From: a virus
Virus record (IMG/VR): IMGVR_UViG_3300033571_000722
Coordinates: 1 to 22,834 of that record
Length of the DNA: 22,834 nucleotides
Direction: 5' to 3' (one strand)
The position numbers were made by a program, and so were the translations under genes. How positions within the stretch are numbered: position 1 is the stretch's first letter; each line of letters begins with the position of its first letter. The notes under the pieces are model-generated. The model ran no database searches. It was given only the letters and a program-made list of their open reading frames with translations, and had not been told where the DNA came from. Positions 15,947 through 22,711 of the stretch are shown in pieces.

Positions 15947-16495
15947 TTAACTATTACTTCCGTAAACGATAGTTCCACCATTTAATACTGATGTTGGAAA
16001 AGCAGTAGATGTAGAAGAACCAGATAAGAATGCTGCTGGCAATTGTTCCATACCTGTAAATGTTACAGAGTATCCGTACAAATCACCTAATGCTGCACCA
16101 GTTTGGATTGTTCCACCTGTTACATCAGCTCCTAATTTTTCTCCAACTAATAATGTATCACCATTGTTGGTCCAAATTAAGATTTGTGGTCTACCATAAG
16201 CCATCAACTTTAATTGAGTGCTCATTTCGTTTGTTAATTTCTTCAAGTTAAGAACTAATTCTTGTGAGAAGAAAGTTGTACCGTTATCTCTTGAAGAGTT
16301 TACGGTTTCAGTATAACTTGAATTTCCCTTTAACTGATAATAGTAAAGAGATGATGATGGAGGTAAAGCAGTTACCTCACCACTTCCGTTCTTTGTGAAA
16401 GAGCCAGTTGTATAGTTAATAAAATATACCCCTTGGATACCTCCTATTGATTCTTTACATACTTCGTTTCTTCCAGCTGATAAATTACAAGCCAT
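15947..16495 (-). CDS. Major tail tube protein (probable)
   Basis: A 182-aa protein starting MACNLSAGRNEVCKESIGGI. It continues with VYFINY and then YYYQLKGNSSYTETVNSSRDNGTTFF, LVLNLKKLTNEMSTQLKLMAYGRPQI, and GADVTGGTIQTGAALGDLYGYSVTFTGMEQLP. I recognise this string of blocks from the major tail or tube proteins of Bacteroidota phages, with the VTGG-x-x-x-TGAA-x-GDL core and the final FTGMEQ strand. Its place next to the capsid gene, in a cassette that ends at a strong terminator, fits a very abundant virion protein. The start codon at 16495 is 62 nt from the capsid stop; the spacer holds a hairpin that may adjust output between the two. Confidence 0.8.
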   Translation of the reverse strand: MACNLSAGRNEVCKESIGGIQGVYFINYTTGSFTKNGSGEVTALPPSSSLYYYQLKGNSSYTETVNSSRDNGTTFFSQELVLNLKKLTNEMSTQLKLMAYGRPQILIWTNNGDTLLVGEKLGADVTGGTIQTGAALGDLYGYSVTFTGMEQLPAAFLSGSSTSTAFPTSVLNGGTIVYGSNS

Positions 16496-16523
16496 GTCTT
16501 TTAATGTTTAATTGTTGTTAAAT

Positions 16524-16550
16524 ATAGGGGTGAGTTTATCCCACCCCTAT
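16524..16550. terminator. Perfect 9-bp hairpin between capsid and tail tube genes
   Basis: Arms ATAGGGGTG (16524-16532) and CACCCCTAT (16542-16550) with a nine-base loop. On the plus strand it is followed by a T-rich run (TTATTTTTTA), a good intrinsic terminator shape. On the minus strand (the direction of the genes) the following bases are only weakly T-rich, so it may act there as a partial terminator or an RNA stabiliser that sets the ratio of capsid to tail protein. Confidence 0.7.
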
Positions 16551-16557
16551 TTATTTT

Positions 16558-17550
16558 TTAGTATGCTCCGTAGTATACAATATCTTGTCCTACACCGAAT
16601 TGAGTACCACCTGTGTATCTCATTATGATTCTGTAATTCTGAGAACCATCAATGTTAGCCATGTCTAATACTTTAACTTCGTTATAATCACTTAAAAGGC
16701 CTGTACCGAAGAATAAGTTAGATTTTTGTGCTGCGATGATTTTAGAATCAGATAAACCTGGACACATTGCCAATTCAATTCCTTGGAAGTTCATTGGTTT
16801 CTCACCAACGTTCAATTGGTTGTTGAATCCGTTTGCTCCTAATCCTGATGCACCACCACCTGCTAATGCTGATTGGTAAGCTTTTGCTACGTTAGTAGAA
16901 ACATAAATCAATAAATCTTGCTTACCGAATACTGTCTTAGGGATAGTTTGGTAAACTGAATCTAATTTAGATACTACGTTTGCTGATGTTACCGAACCAG
17001 AAATCAAAGCAGATGAACCACCTGTTGTTCTTGCTGGCAATACTGCCGTTGCTCCACCCGCTGCAACTGATGCAGAGAATGCAGTTTCAAATCCACCGAA
17101 CTGACCGTTAGATGAATTAACACCTTGCCAGATAGATTCTTCTGTTGCTTGTGCAACTACACCACCTACATAAGATACTAAGTAATCGTTGAAGTTCTTT
17201 GGAATTTCATCGAATGCAGAGAATCCTAATTGTAATGCTTCCCATGATGCAACAAATTCTTGCTTACATAATTGGATGTTTACTTGTAACTCTTTTGGAG
17301 TTAAAACTTGCTCAGAGATTGTTACTGAACCTGTGTTTGCTACGAAATCACAACTAGCGTCATTTACTAAGTTAGCTACTGCTAATTTTTGGATAACAGA
17401 CTTGTACTTCACGTTTGGCATGATAGTTACATATTTGTTATCCAAAGTTGTAGCACTTAACAATGCTGCCGCGATGTAGCCAGAAGCTGCCTCACCTGCG
17501 TAAGTTGTTGCAGTGATAGTTGGATTAGCGAAATTTTGAAATTTTTTCAT
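16558..17550 (-). CDS. Major capsid protein (HK97 fold)
   Basis: A 330-aa protein starting MKKFQNFANPTITATTYAGEAA. The N-terminal arm is followed by YVTIMPNVKYKSVIQKL and a glycine- and serine-rich loop (about 150-190; FSASVAAGGATAVLPA, ISGSVTSANVV) as in E-loop or insertion regions. KQDLLIYVSTNVAKAYQSAL, GIELAMCPGLSDSKIIAAQ and YRIIMRYTGGTQFGVGQDIVYYGAY form the P- and A-domain core. Length and layout are those of an HK97-fold coat protein, and placement right after a scaffold-like acidic protein supports it. The start is preceded by an A-rich leader (TTAAAGAAAAAGAA) 26 nt long. Direct homology was not tested. Confidence 0.9.
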   Translation of the reverse strand: MKKFQNFANPTITATTYAGEAASGYIAAALLSATTLDNKYVTIMPNVKYKSVIQKLAVANLVNDASCDFVANTGSVTISEQVLTPKELQVNIQLCKQEFVASWEALQLGFSAFDEIPKNFNDYLVSYVGGVVAQATEESIWQGVNSSNGQFGGFETAFSASVAAGGATAVLPARTTGGSSALISGSVTSANVVSKLDSVYQTIPKTVFGKQDLLIYVSTNVAKAYQSALAGGGASGLGANGFNNQLNVGEKPMNFQGIELAMCPGLSDSKIIAAQKSNLFFGTGLLSDYNEVKVLDMANIDGSQNYRIIMRYTGGTQFGVGQDIVYYGAY

Positions 17551-17576
17551 TTCTTTTTCTTTAATGTGTTAATAAT

Positions 17577-18323
17577 TTATTTATATAATTTTGATAAGAA
17601 GTTTGATTGTGCATCTTTAACTCCTTTTCCGTAATTTCTCTTATTCATTTCAGCTGAGAATTTAAGACCTTCTTCGATAGGTGCTCCATCTAATTTAGGT
17701 AAATCTTCTTCTTCATCAGTTACTTCTGAATCTACTGGTGGTAATAATGCTTCTTCCATTTTAGCCATCTTAGATTGTAACTCTTGAATGATGTATGCCA
17801 TATCTTCAATCTTCTTACCTAATTCGATTTCGATTTCAGGTTTCTCTTCTGAATCTGTATCAGCAGGAATTGGCTCAGCAGTTTCTGTTTCTTCTTCTAA
17901 TTTTAAAGTTCCAGATTCAACTTGTCCCTCAGAATCAGGTACTTCATTTACCTTTTCTTTCTTATCTGCTTGTGGTATTGGTTTTACTTCAACTGTTTCA
18001 GCATCTGCTTCTGCCATTTCTTCTTCTTTTGGTAATGCAGGATTTGCTTCTTCTACGTTTTCTCTTTGAACGATTTTACCGTCCTTAGTTTCAACTCTGA
18101 TTACTACCTCTCTACCCTCTGAATCTTTAAGTGCAATTTCATGCTCTCCATCAGGTGCAGGAGTTTTAGTTCCATCTTCTGATATAACATCTACGGTTTC
18201 ACCCAAATCAAATGTTGGAGATTGTAAAATTGTTCCGTCAGCAGTTCTAGCATCCGTAAATTCAACTTCTGATTGTATTGAAAGAAGTTGTAAAATTTTA
18301 GTAAGTACTTTCTTTGAATTCAT
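17577..18323 (-). CDS. Acidic scaffold-like protein preceding the capsid gene
   Basis: A 248-aa, Glu-rich protein. Residues 20-95 form a conserved N-terminal region (TDARTADGTILQSPTFDLGE, then EDGTKTPAPDGEHEIALKDS and EGREVVIRVETKDGKI) that I recall from proteins next to capsid genes in Bacteroidota phages. Residues 95-165 are a low-complexity Glu/Pro/Ala linker. Residues 166-192 (GKKIEDMAYIIQELQSKMAKM) form a likely coiled coil. The C-terminus (EMNKRNYGKGVKDAQSNFLSKLYK) is basic, as expected for a scaffold that binds the coat protein. The charge split and location give the call; a decoration protein is the alternative. It starts a block with a promoter-like motif (18346-18373) and is followed by the capsid gene after 26 nt. 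Confidence 0.7.
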   Translation of the reverse strand: MNSKKVLTKILQLLSIQSEVEFTDARTADGTILQSPTFDLGETVDVISEDGTKTPAPDGEHEIALKDSEGREVVIRVETKDGKIVQRENVEEANPALPKEEEMAEADAETVEVKPIPQADKKEKVNEVPDSEGQVESGTLKLEEETETAEPIPADTDSEEKPEIEIELGKKIEDMAYIIQELQSKMAKMEEALLPPVDSEVTDEEEDLPKLDGAPIEEGLKFSAEMNKRNYGKGVKDAQSNFLSKLYK

Positions 18324-18345
18324 AATTGTTTGTTTATACTCTGTA

Positions 18346-18373
18346 TATAACAGAGGTAATTTTAAAAATAGTT
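18346..18373 (-). promoter_or_regulatory. Phage promoter-like motif upstream of the scaffold-capsid-tail tube block
   Basis: On the minus strand this has AACTATTTT, then a spacer, then CTCTGTTATATA (extended -10 TGnTATA). It is the same motif and spacing as at 15860. The -10 sits within a perfect 17-base inverted repeat (CTCTGT, five bases, ACAGAG; 18339-18355). The start site would lie about 16 nt before the ATG at 18323. This is the promoter that would drive the most abundant virion proteins. Confidence 0.6.
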
Positions 18374-18389
18374 ATTTTTTTTATATAGT

Positions 18390-19148
18390 CTATGATACAG
18401 TTAGTCTTTGTTTGAATACATACCAGTTCTGTCTAATCTGTTTTGGTGATAAAACAAATGGATATACCATATATGCCATCATAACTCCATTCAGATAATT
18501 GTTACTCAAAGCATTCTTACCTATTCTAATGTTTGCAGTTGATGGAGAAAACAATCCTCTATCATATGTGTTAGTATCTGTTGAGTTTGTACTACCATCA
18601 TTTAGATACATAGTATGTGAATTTAAACCATTGGTTGTAAATGTTACCACATTCCATCCATTATATTGTGATACCAATGTTACATTACAACTTAAAGTTG
18701 CTTGTGTATTTCCACTTGCTCCATACCATATAGTAGGTGTTACAACTCCCGCAGTTGAAAGCACTAAATTTAATCCGTTATTGTTTTGTAATCCAACTAA
18801 TGCACCATTTTGAAATTCTCCTCCTCCTTTATAAACAGAAACAACAGACATTGCTCCCGTAGGAAATGTAGAGTTAAATACAGTATTCAAACCATTTGAT
18901 GCATTGAATCCTATACTACCACCATATGAAGTGCTCCACATAGAAGCAGCTGCACCACCACCTGTTTGGAATTGCCCTTGTGGCTCTCCACTATTATATA
19001 CATTAGATGTTATACCACCTGCTCCTTGACCAGGAGGATATGATACAGGATTCCCCCAATCAAATATTAGATTTGCTCCATTTACATATGCAAATTTAGC
19101 AAAGTTGATTTGTTCCCCGCTACTCTTTACAAAAAATTGTGGTATCAT
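18390..19148 (-). CDS. LamG/concanavalin-like structural protein
   Basis: A 252-aa protein starting MIPQFFVKSSGEQINFAKF. The region from residue 90 on (FPTGAMSVVSVYKGGGEFQ, NGWNVVTFTTNGLNSHTMYL) and especially the end (IRIGKNALSNNYLNGVMMAY, YPFVLSPKQIRQNWYVFKQR) match the LamG/concanavalin A-like jelly-roll found on phage fibres and spikes: a last pair of strands followed by an 'L-S-x-x-Q-I-x-x-NW' helix. Such domains bind sugars or other surface groups. It lies one base after the stop of the 754-aa fibre gene, so it is probably a fibre partner or a separately encoded tip. No signal peptide is visible. Confidence 0.65.
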   Translation of the reverse strand: MIPQFFVKSSGEQINFAKFAYVNGANLIFDWGNPVSYPPGQGAGGITSNVYNSGEPQGQFQTGGGAAASMWSTSYGGSIGFNASNGLNTVFNSTFPTGAMSVVSVYKGGGEFQNGALVGLQNNNGLNLVLSTAGVVTPTIWYGASGNTQATLSCNVTLVSQYNGWNVVTFTTNGLNSHTMYLNDGSTNSTDTNTYDRGLFSPSTANIRIGKNALSNNYLNGVMMAYMVYPFVLSPKQIRQNWYVFKQRLTVS

Positions 19149-19149
19149 A

Positions 19150-21414
19150 TTATACGAATGAATAAGCAGGTACTAAATAAACATTAGTTGAATCTACCGA
19201 AGTTAATGATATAATATCAGTTGAACCAGATGGAGATGGAACGTATGAAGAACCTGATACCTGTTTTACGTTTGAACTAAACGATGCAGTTACAGATGCT
19301 CCTGTTGTAATTACTAATGTTGCAGTTACACCAGGTCTAGGGTTTGTTACATTTATGTTTGTAGTACCTGATAGAGTTAAAGTAAAGTAGTTAGCTACAC
19401 TTAAATCTATACTTGCAGTTTGTGATGTTATAGATGATGCGGATACGTTACCATATACAGAACCCGTAATAGTTAAAGAACCACTAACATTTAGAGTTCC
19501 CTCTACAAATGTGTTAGAACCACTATCAATTAAGAAAGCTGTTTTAGGTGTAGTTGTTGTTCCTGTACCAATTGCAAATACTGTTTCAGCAGTTTTAGCT
19601 TTGTTACCATCTTGTGCATTAAATCTACCAAAGAATGCAGAACCATAAGTATTACTTCTTATTGGTGCACCGGTTTGTAATGCTGCTGAACCAGTTACAC
19701 CTAAATTATGTCCAATGATTGCAGTTGCAACTATATTGGAATTATCACCATTTAGATTTAGGGATGCTGAATTAAATGTTCCCGCTAATAAGTTTGCATT
19801 AAACTGTCTTCCGGTTGCAGCAGTTGTATTAGAACCAGATGCGTATAATAAAGTAGCACTACCAAATATAGCATTACCTTGTTGCATTGATAATGAATTA
19901 CCACCACCGGTTGCGGATGCATTATAGTAACTATTATTTACAGTTAAATTGGCATTTTGTATTGTATTAACTGCTAATGTTAAAGATGAACTATCTGCAT
20001 TTAACGATACTGTGCCACCTATATTATTAGAAGCTATTAGCATTGTAGAAGAACTAATAAAATTAGTTTTATATGCAGTTACATTTACAGTTCCATTTAC
20101 AATATTGTTTGTTATGGTAGTTCCGTTTATTGCTCTTTCATAATTGGTAGAAGCGGCAGTTCCTAAACTTATTGTTCCACCAAATAGACCATTATTAGTT
20201 ATACTATATGCAGATGAACTAACAGGTCCTCTAACTGTCATTCCAAACGTATTGGTGTTTGCAAAATAGTTACCACTCAAAGTTGGAGAGAATCCCATAG
20301 AAGCAGAGAACTGTGGTAAACCAGTTGCTACTAATCCTATGTTACCAGTTGTTAAATATCTTCTGAATCCTGCCGTATTTGCGTTAGGATTTGCAATTAT
20401 ATTATTACTACCTGATATTACAGTATCACTTGTAGTAGAACTTGCCTTAAAAATTAAATTGAGTTGGTTAGCAGATGATGTATAGTTAGATAGTGTGGAT
20501 GAACCAGATGCTATCGTTTTACCTGTCAATACTAACGAACCACTATATGATTGTATAGCAACCGTATTACCAGTCGTATCTGCTATCGTTTCTGTACCTG
20601 TTATAAATTGGTCTCCTACAAATACATTTGAACCCGTAGTTGCAAATCCTAATCCAAATATAGTTGATGAGGTGAATTGATTAAATGATGATGTGTTTAA
20701 CTTTGTATCTATATTAGCTTGTAATACAGATGATGAATAATCCAATTCACCTTGTGTTGCATAACCACCACTTAAAGATGATGATAAGTTTAATAATTCT
20801 TGTATAGATGCAGTTGCTGATGCATTCCAAATTGCTTGTGATGCACTAACTGAATATAATGAAGAAGATATACCATTAATAGATGTTGCAACAGATGCAC
20901 TATATGCATTGAATGAAGAAGTAGTTACATAACTCGGGTCTGTTAATATAGTAATAGAAGCAATTGGTCCATTTACATTAGGAACAATACTAGCTGATAC
21001 TAATCCATTAAAGAAGAATCTTGTAGATGTTCCTATACTTGCACCATTAACTATAATTTGATTTATAGAAGATGTGAATGCTTGTAATGTTGTTACCTCT
21101 GCATCTAATGTGTTTATAGATGTATTAGCACTTTGTGTGAATGTATTTACACCTGAGTTTATACTCAATTGAGATGCCGTAAAAGCATTCAATGCAGTAA
21201 ACGATGGTTGTTGTGATGATGTAAATGTATTTAACGCAGATATAGATTGATTCCAACTACCACTATTAGATGTGTATTGAGATTGATTAACTGTTGAGTC
21301 AATCATATCAGTATTGAAATCTCTTAATAAAGCAGGTGTTATATATCCTGTATTATTATTTGGGAAGCTTGTAGTATTCTCTACGGCCAAAGCCTGTTTT
21401 GATATTTGAGACAT
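19150..21414 (-). CDS. Large Ser/Asn-rich fibre protein
   Basis: A 754-aa protein starting MSQISKQALAVENTTSFPNN. Residues 30-260 are Ser/Asn/Thr-rich helical repeats (FTSSQQPSFTALNAFTASQ, then FNAYSASVATSINGISSSL), much like the repeats of the 505-aa fibre. Residues near 255-280 contain FATTGSNVFVGDQFITGTE, a module also in that protein. Residues 280-680 are beta-rich (SYSGSLVLTGKTIASGSSTL, TLAVNTIQNANLTVNNSYYN), as in beta-helical fibre shafts. Residues 680-754 form a Thr-rich C-terminal domain (LSGTTNINVTNPRPGVTATL). It follows the 86-aa Cys-rich gene by 22 nt and precedes the LamG-like gene by one base. A tail or head fibre is likely; which one is not settled. Confidence 0.7.
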   Translation of the reverse strand: MSQISKQALAVENTTSFPNNNTGYITPALLRDFNTDMIDSTVNQSQYTSNSGSWNQSISALNTFTSSQQPSFTALNAFTASQLSINSGVNTFTQSANTSINTLDAEVTTLQAFTSSINQIIVNGASIGTSTRFFFNGLVSASIVPNVNGPIASITILTDPSYVTTSSFNAYSASVATSINGISSSLYSVSASQAIWNASATASIQELLNLSSSLSGGYATQGELDYSSSVLQANIDTKLNTSSFNQFTSSTIFGLGFATTGSNVFVGDQFITGTETIADTTGNTVAIQSYSGSLVLTGKTIASGSSTLSNYTSSANQLNLIFKASSTTSDTVISGSNNIIANPNANTAGFRRYLTTGNIGLVATGLPQFSASMGFSPTLSGNYFANTNTFGMTVRGPVSSSAYSITNNGLFGGTISLGTAASTNYERAINGTTITNNIVNGTVNVTAYKTNFISSSTMLIASNNIGGTVSLNADSSSLTLAVNTIQNANLTVNNSYYNASATGGGNSLSMQQGNAIFGSATLLYASGSNTTAATGRQFNANLLAGTFNSASLNLNGDNSNIVATAIIGHNLGVTGSAALQTGAPIRSNTYGSAFFGRFNAQDGNKAKTAETVFAIGTGTTTTPKTAFLIDSGSNTFVEGTLNVSGSLTITGSVYGNVSASSITSQTASIDLSVANYFTLTLSGTTNINVTNPRPGVTATLVITTGASVTASFSSNVKQVSGSSYVPSPSGSTDIISLTSVDSTNVYLVPAYSFV

Positions 21415-21436
21415 ATCTTTTTATATATTTTATTTT

Positions 21437-21697
21437 TTATTCAAAACCATCAGAATAACCATCATTGAATGCTCCTCTATCAGGAGTAGGTGATTCGATT
21501 TGTCCAATACCCTGCTCCATTAAAGCACCATTACAACATCTAACATCGTATGTGTTAGAATCTAAACACAAACACGCTCTTCTACTATTCTTAGGAGAAG
21601 ATAAACCACGTGTTGGCCCTAGGTATATACCAGAGTTGTTCTCTCTGTTTACTGAATACCTAAGATTACCACTTCTGCTATTAGACCACTTTGCCAT
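21437..21697 (-). CDS. Small Cys-rich virion-associated protein
   Basis: An 86-aa protein. The core RRACLCLDSNTYDVRCCNG followed by ALMEQGIGQI has Cys at 42, 44, 54 and 55, arranged C-x-C then CC. I recall close variants of this core (a CLC...Y...CC-x-G...QGIG pattern) in small proteins of Bacteroidota phages but know no tested function. A Cys-paired mini-domain that binds metal or is disulfide-stabilised in the virion is possible. The start at 21697 is preceded by AAAAGGA, one of the few Shine-Dalgarno-like leaders here. It is the first gene of the block carrying the fibre genes, 17 nt from the promoter-like motif at 21715-21742. Confidence 0.65.
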   Translation of the reverse strand: MAKWSNSRSGNLRYSVNRENNSGIYLGPTRGLSSPKNSRRACLCLDSNTYDVRCCNGALMEQGIGQIESPTPDRGAFNDGYSDGFE

Positions 21698-21714
21698 AAT
21701 ATTCCTTTTCTATG

Positions 21715-21742
21715 TATAACATACCTAAACTGAAAAATGGTT
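21715..21742 (-). promoter_or_regulatory. Phage promoter-like motif upstream of the fibre block
   Basis: On the minus strand this has AACCATTTTT, then a spacer, then TATGTTATA (extended -10 TGnTATA), the same layout as at 15860 and 18346. The -10 is part of a short inverted repeat (TATGT, three bases, ACATA; 21711-21723). It fills the gap between the chaperone-like gene (stop at 21744) and the 86-aa gene. Confidence 0.6.
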
Positions 21743-21743
21743 A

Positions 21744-22507
21744 TTAACGCATAGATTTCATTGCCTGTTTATGTAAGAGTTCTTCTAACTGTATTCTATC
21801 AGCTCTGAATGAAAGATACAAAAGACATTTTTCTAACGGTTGTTTAATAACTTCGTCAAATTTAAGGATGTCTCCATTGGAGAGTTCAAAGATTGTTGAA
21901 TAAGCAGACCACTTCTTTGCAAAATTGGCTTGATGGTCGGATGAAGCTCCTCCTCCATCAAAGAGTTCAGGATAGAACTCACTAAGTCGGTGTGTAAATT
22001 TAACAAAAAAAAAAGAGCACCAAAGTGTACATCCATAGGTACATCTAAAAACTTCTCCCAATTCAAATCTCCATCATATGGTTTTATCGAATACATCTCT
22101 CCTTTCTTATGTTTAATAGGTCTGTATAAGATGTTCATTATCTTTCCCCAATTATCATCTATTGCAATATTTTCAAATTTAGATATATCAGCATAAGCAC
22201 CATAAGACATCTTAGATAAGTTTGGTTCAAACCCATACTCTACACCATCTATTTTGATGTGTTCTTTTAAAGGTAAATCTACCTTTGTCATAAACGAATT
22301 TAATGATTCTCTAATCATTGTATAATCCTCCATACTTAATCCTCTGAAATATAAGGGGTCTAAACCACATAGGTGTTGCAACATAACCGCAGTTACTGCT
22401 TCGTTATCTCCTTCGTAGTTTTTAATTTCCTTTTGTAATTCCAACCATTGCTTTAAAGTTATATCTTCGTATGATGTTGGTAATGTTAGTTCTAATTCTT
22501 TTTTCAT
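21744..22507 (-). CDS. Tail assembly chaperone-like protein expressed through a -1 frameshift
   Basis: The coding frame from 22507 runs to a stop at 21833 (224 aa). A second frame, shifted by -1 at a run of ten T (22005-22014), runs on to 21744. Joining them gives 254 aa: residues 1-167 (KKELELTLPTSYEDITLKQW; EYGFEPNLSKMSYGAYADI; MNILYRPIKHKKGEMYSI; FGALFF), then FVKFTHRLSEFYPELFDG, KKWSAYSTIFELSNGD and KFDEVIKQPLEKCLLYLSFR. Both the 57-codon end in frame 0 and the 87-codon end in frame -1 look like real protein, which fits a programmed frameshift of the gpG/gpGT type that makes two chaperone forms for tail assembly. A homopolymer sequencing error is the main alternative. It lies next to the terminase, unlike normal chaperone genes. 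Confidence 0.6.
22005..22014 (-). promoter_or_regulatory. T10 slip tract (candidate -1 frameshift site)
   Basis: Ten A on the plus strand, read on the coding strand as CTC-T10-GTT. The frame-0 codons are CTT TTT TTT TTG; reading one T twice gives CTT TTT TTT TTT GTT and enters the -1 frame. A run of U is a standard substrate for -1 slipping by ribosomes and for polymerase slippage. No clear downstream hairpin was established by eye. Confidence 0.5.
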
Positions 22508-22519
22508 AGTTTACAATTG

Positions 22520-22711
22520 TTAATTGTTTACATTTGTTAAATGTGCAATATACATAGTTAGTTTCCTAACCTTTGCTTCTTCATTATCTAATTTAGCTTG
22601 CATCGTTATAATACCCGCTCTTAAATCTTCGTTGGTTTGTTGCAACTCTTGTGCAAATAAGATTAAATCTCTAATCTCTTCTGCTGTCCATACTTGTGTT
22701 GGTTCATTCAT
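22520..22711 (-). CDS. Small coiled-coil protein after the terminase gene
   Basis: A 63-aa protein starting MNEPTQVWTAEEIRDLILFA. Residues 10-55 are a charged amphipathic helix (AQELQQTNEDL, then AKLDNEEAKVRKL) typical of a short coiled coil. I do not recognise a family and see no catalytic motif. It is coupled to the terminase gene by a one-base TAATG overlap and precedes the chaperone-like gene by 12 nt. A small accessory or assembly factor is possible; the call rests on coding quality and tight spacing. Confidence 0.65.
   Translation of the reverse strand: MNEPTQVWTAEEIRDLILFAQELQQTNEDLRAGIITMQAKLDNEEAKVRKLTMYIAHLTNVNN

Noticed and set aside
17795-18088. A Leu-rich plus-strand frame
   Set aside because: It mirrors the Glu-rich scaffold gene on the other strand (Glu codons read as Leu, Phe and Ser). 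No start signal.
18374-18382. An eight-base T run as a third slip tract
   Set aside because: It is intergenic and beside a promoter-like motif, so it cannot shift a reading frame.
21744-22061. An independent 105-aa gene starting at 22061 in the frame of the chaperone extension
   Set aside because: The ATG lies in the middle of the chaperone gene with no start signal, and the protein before the T10 tract (MGEVFRCTYGCTLWCS) looks like out-of-frame noise. The -1 slip explains the useful part better.
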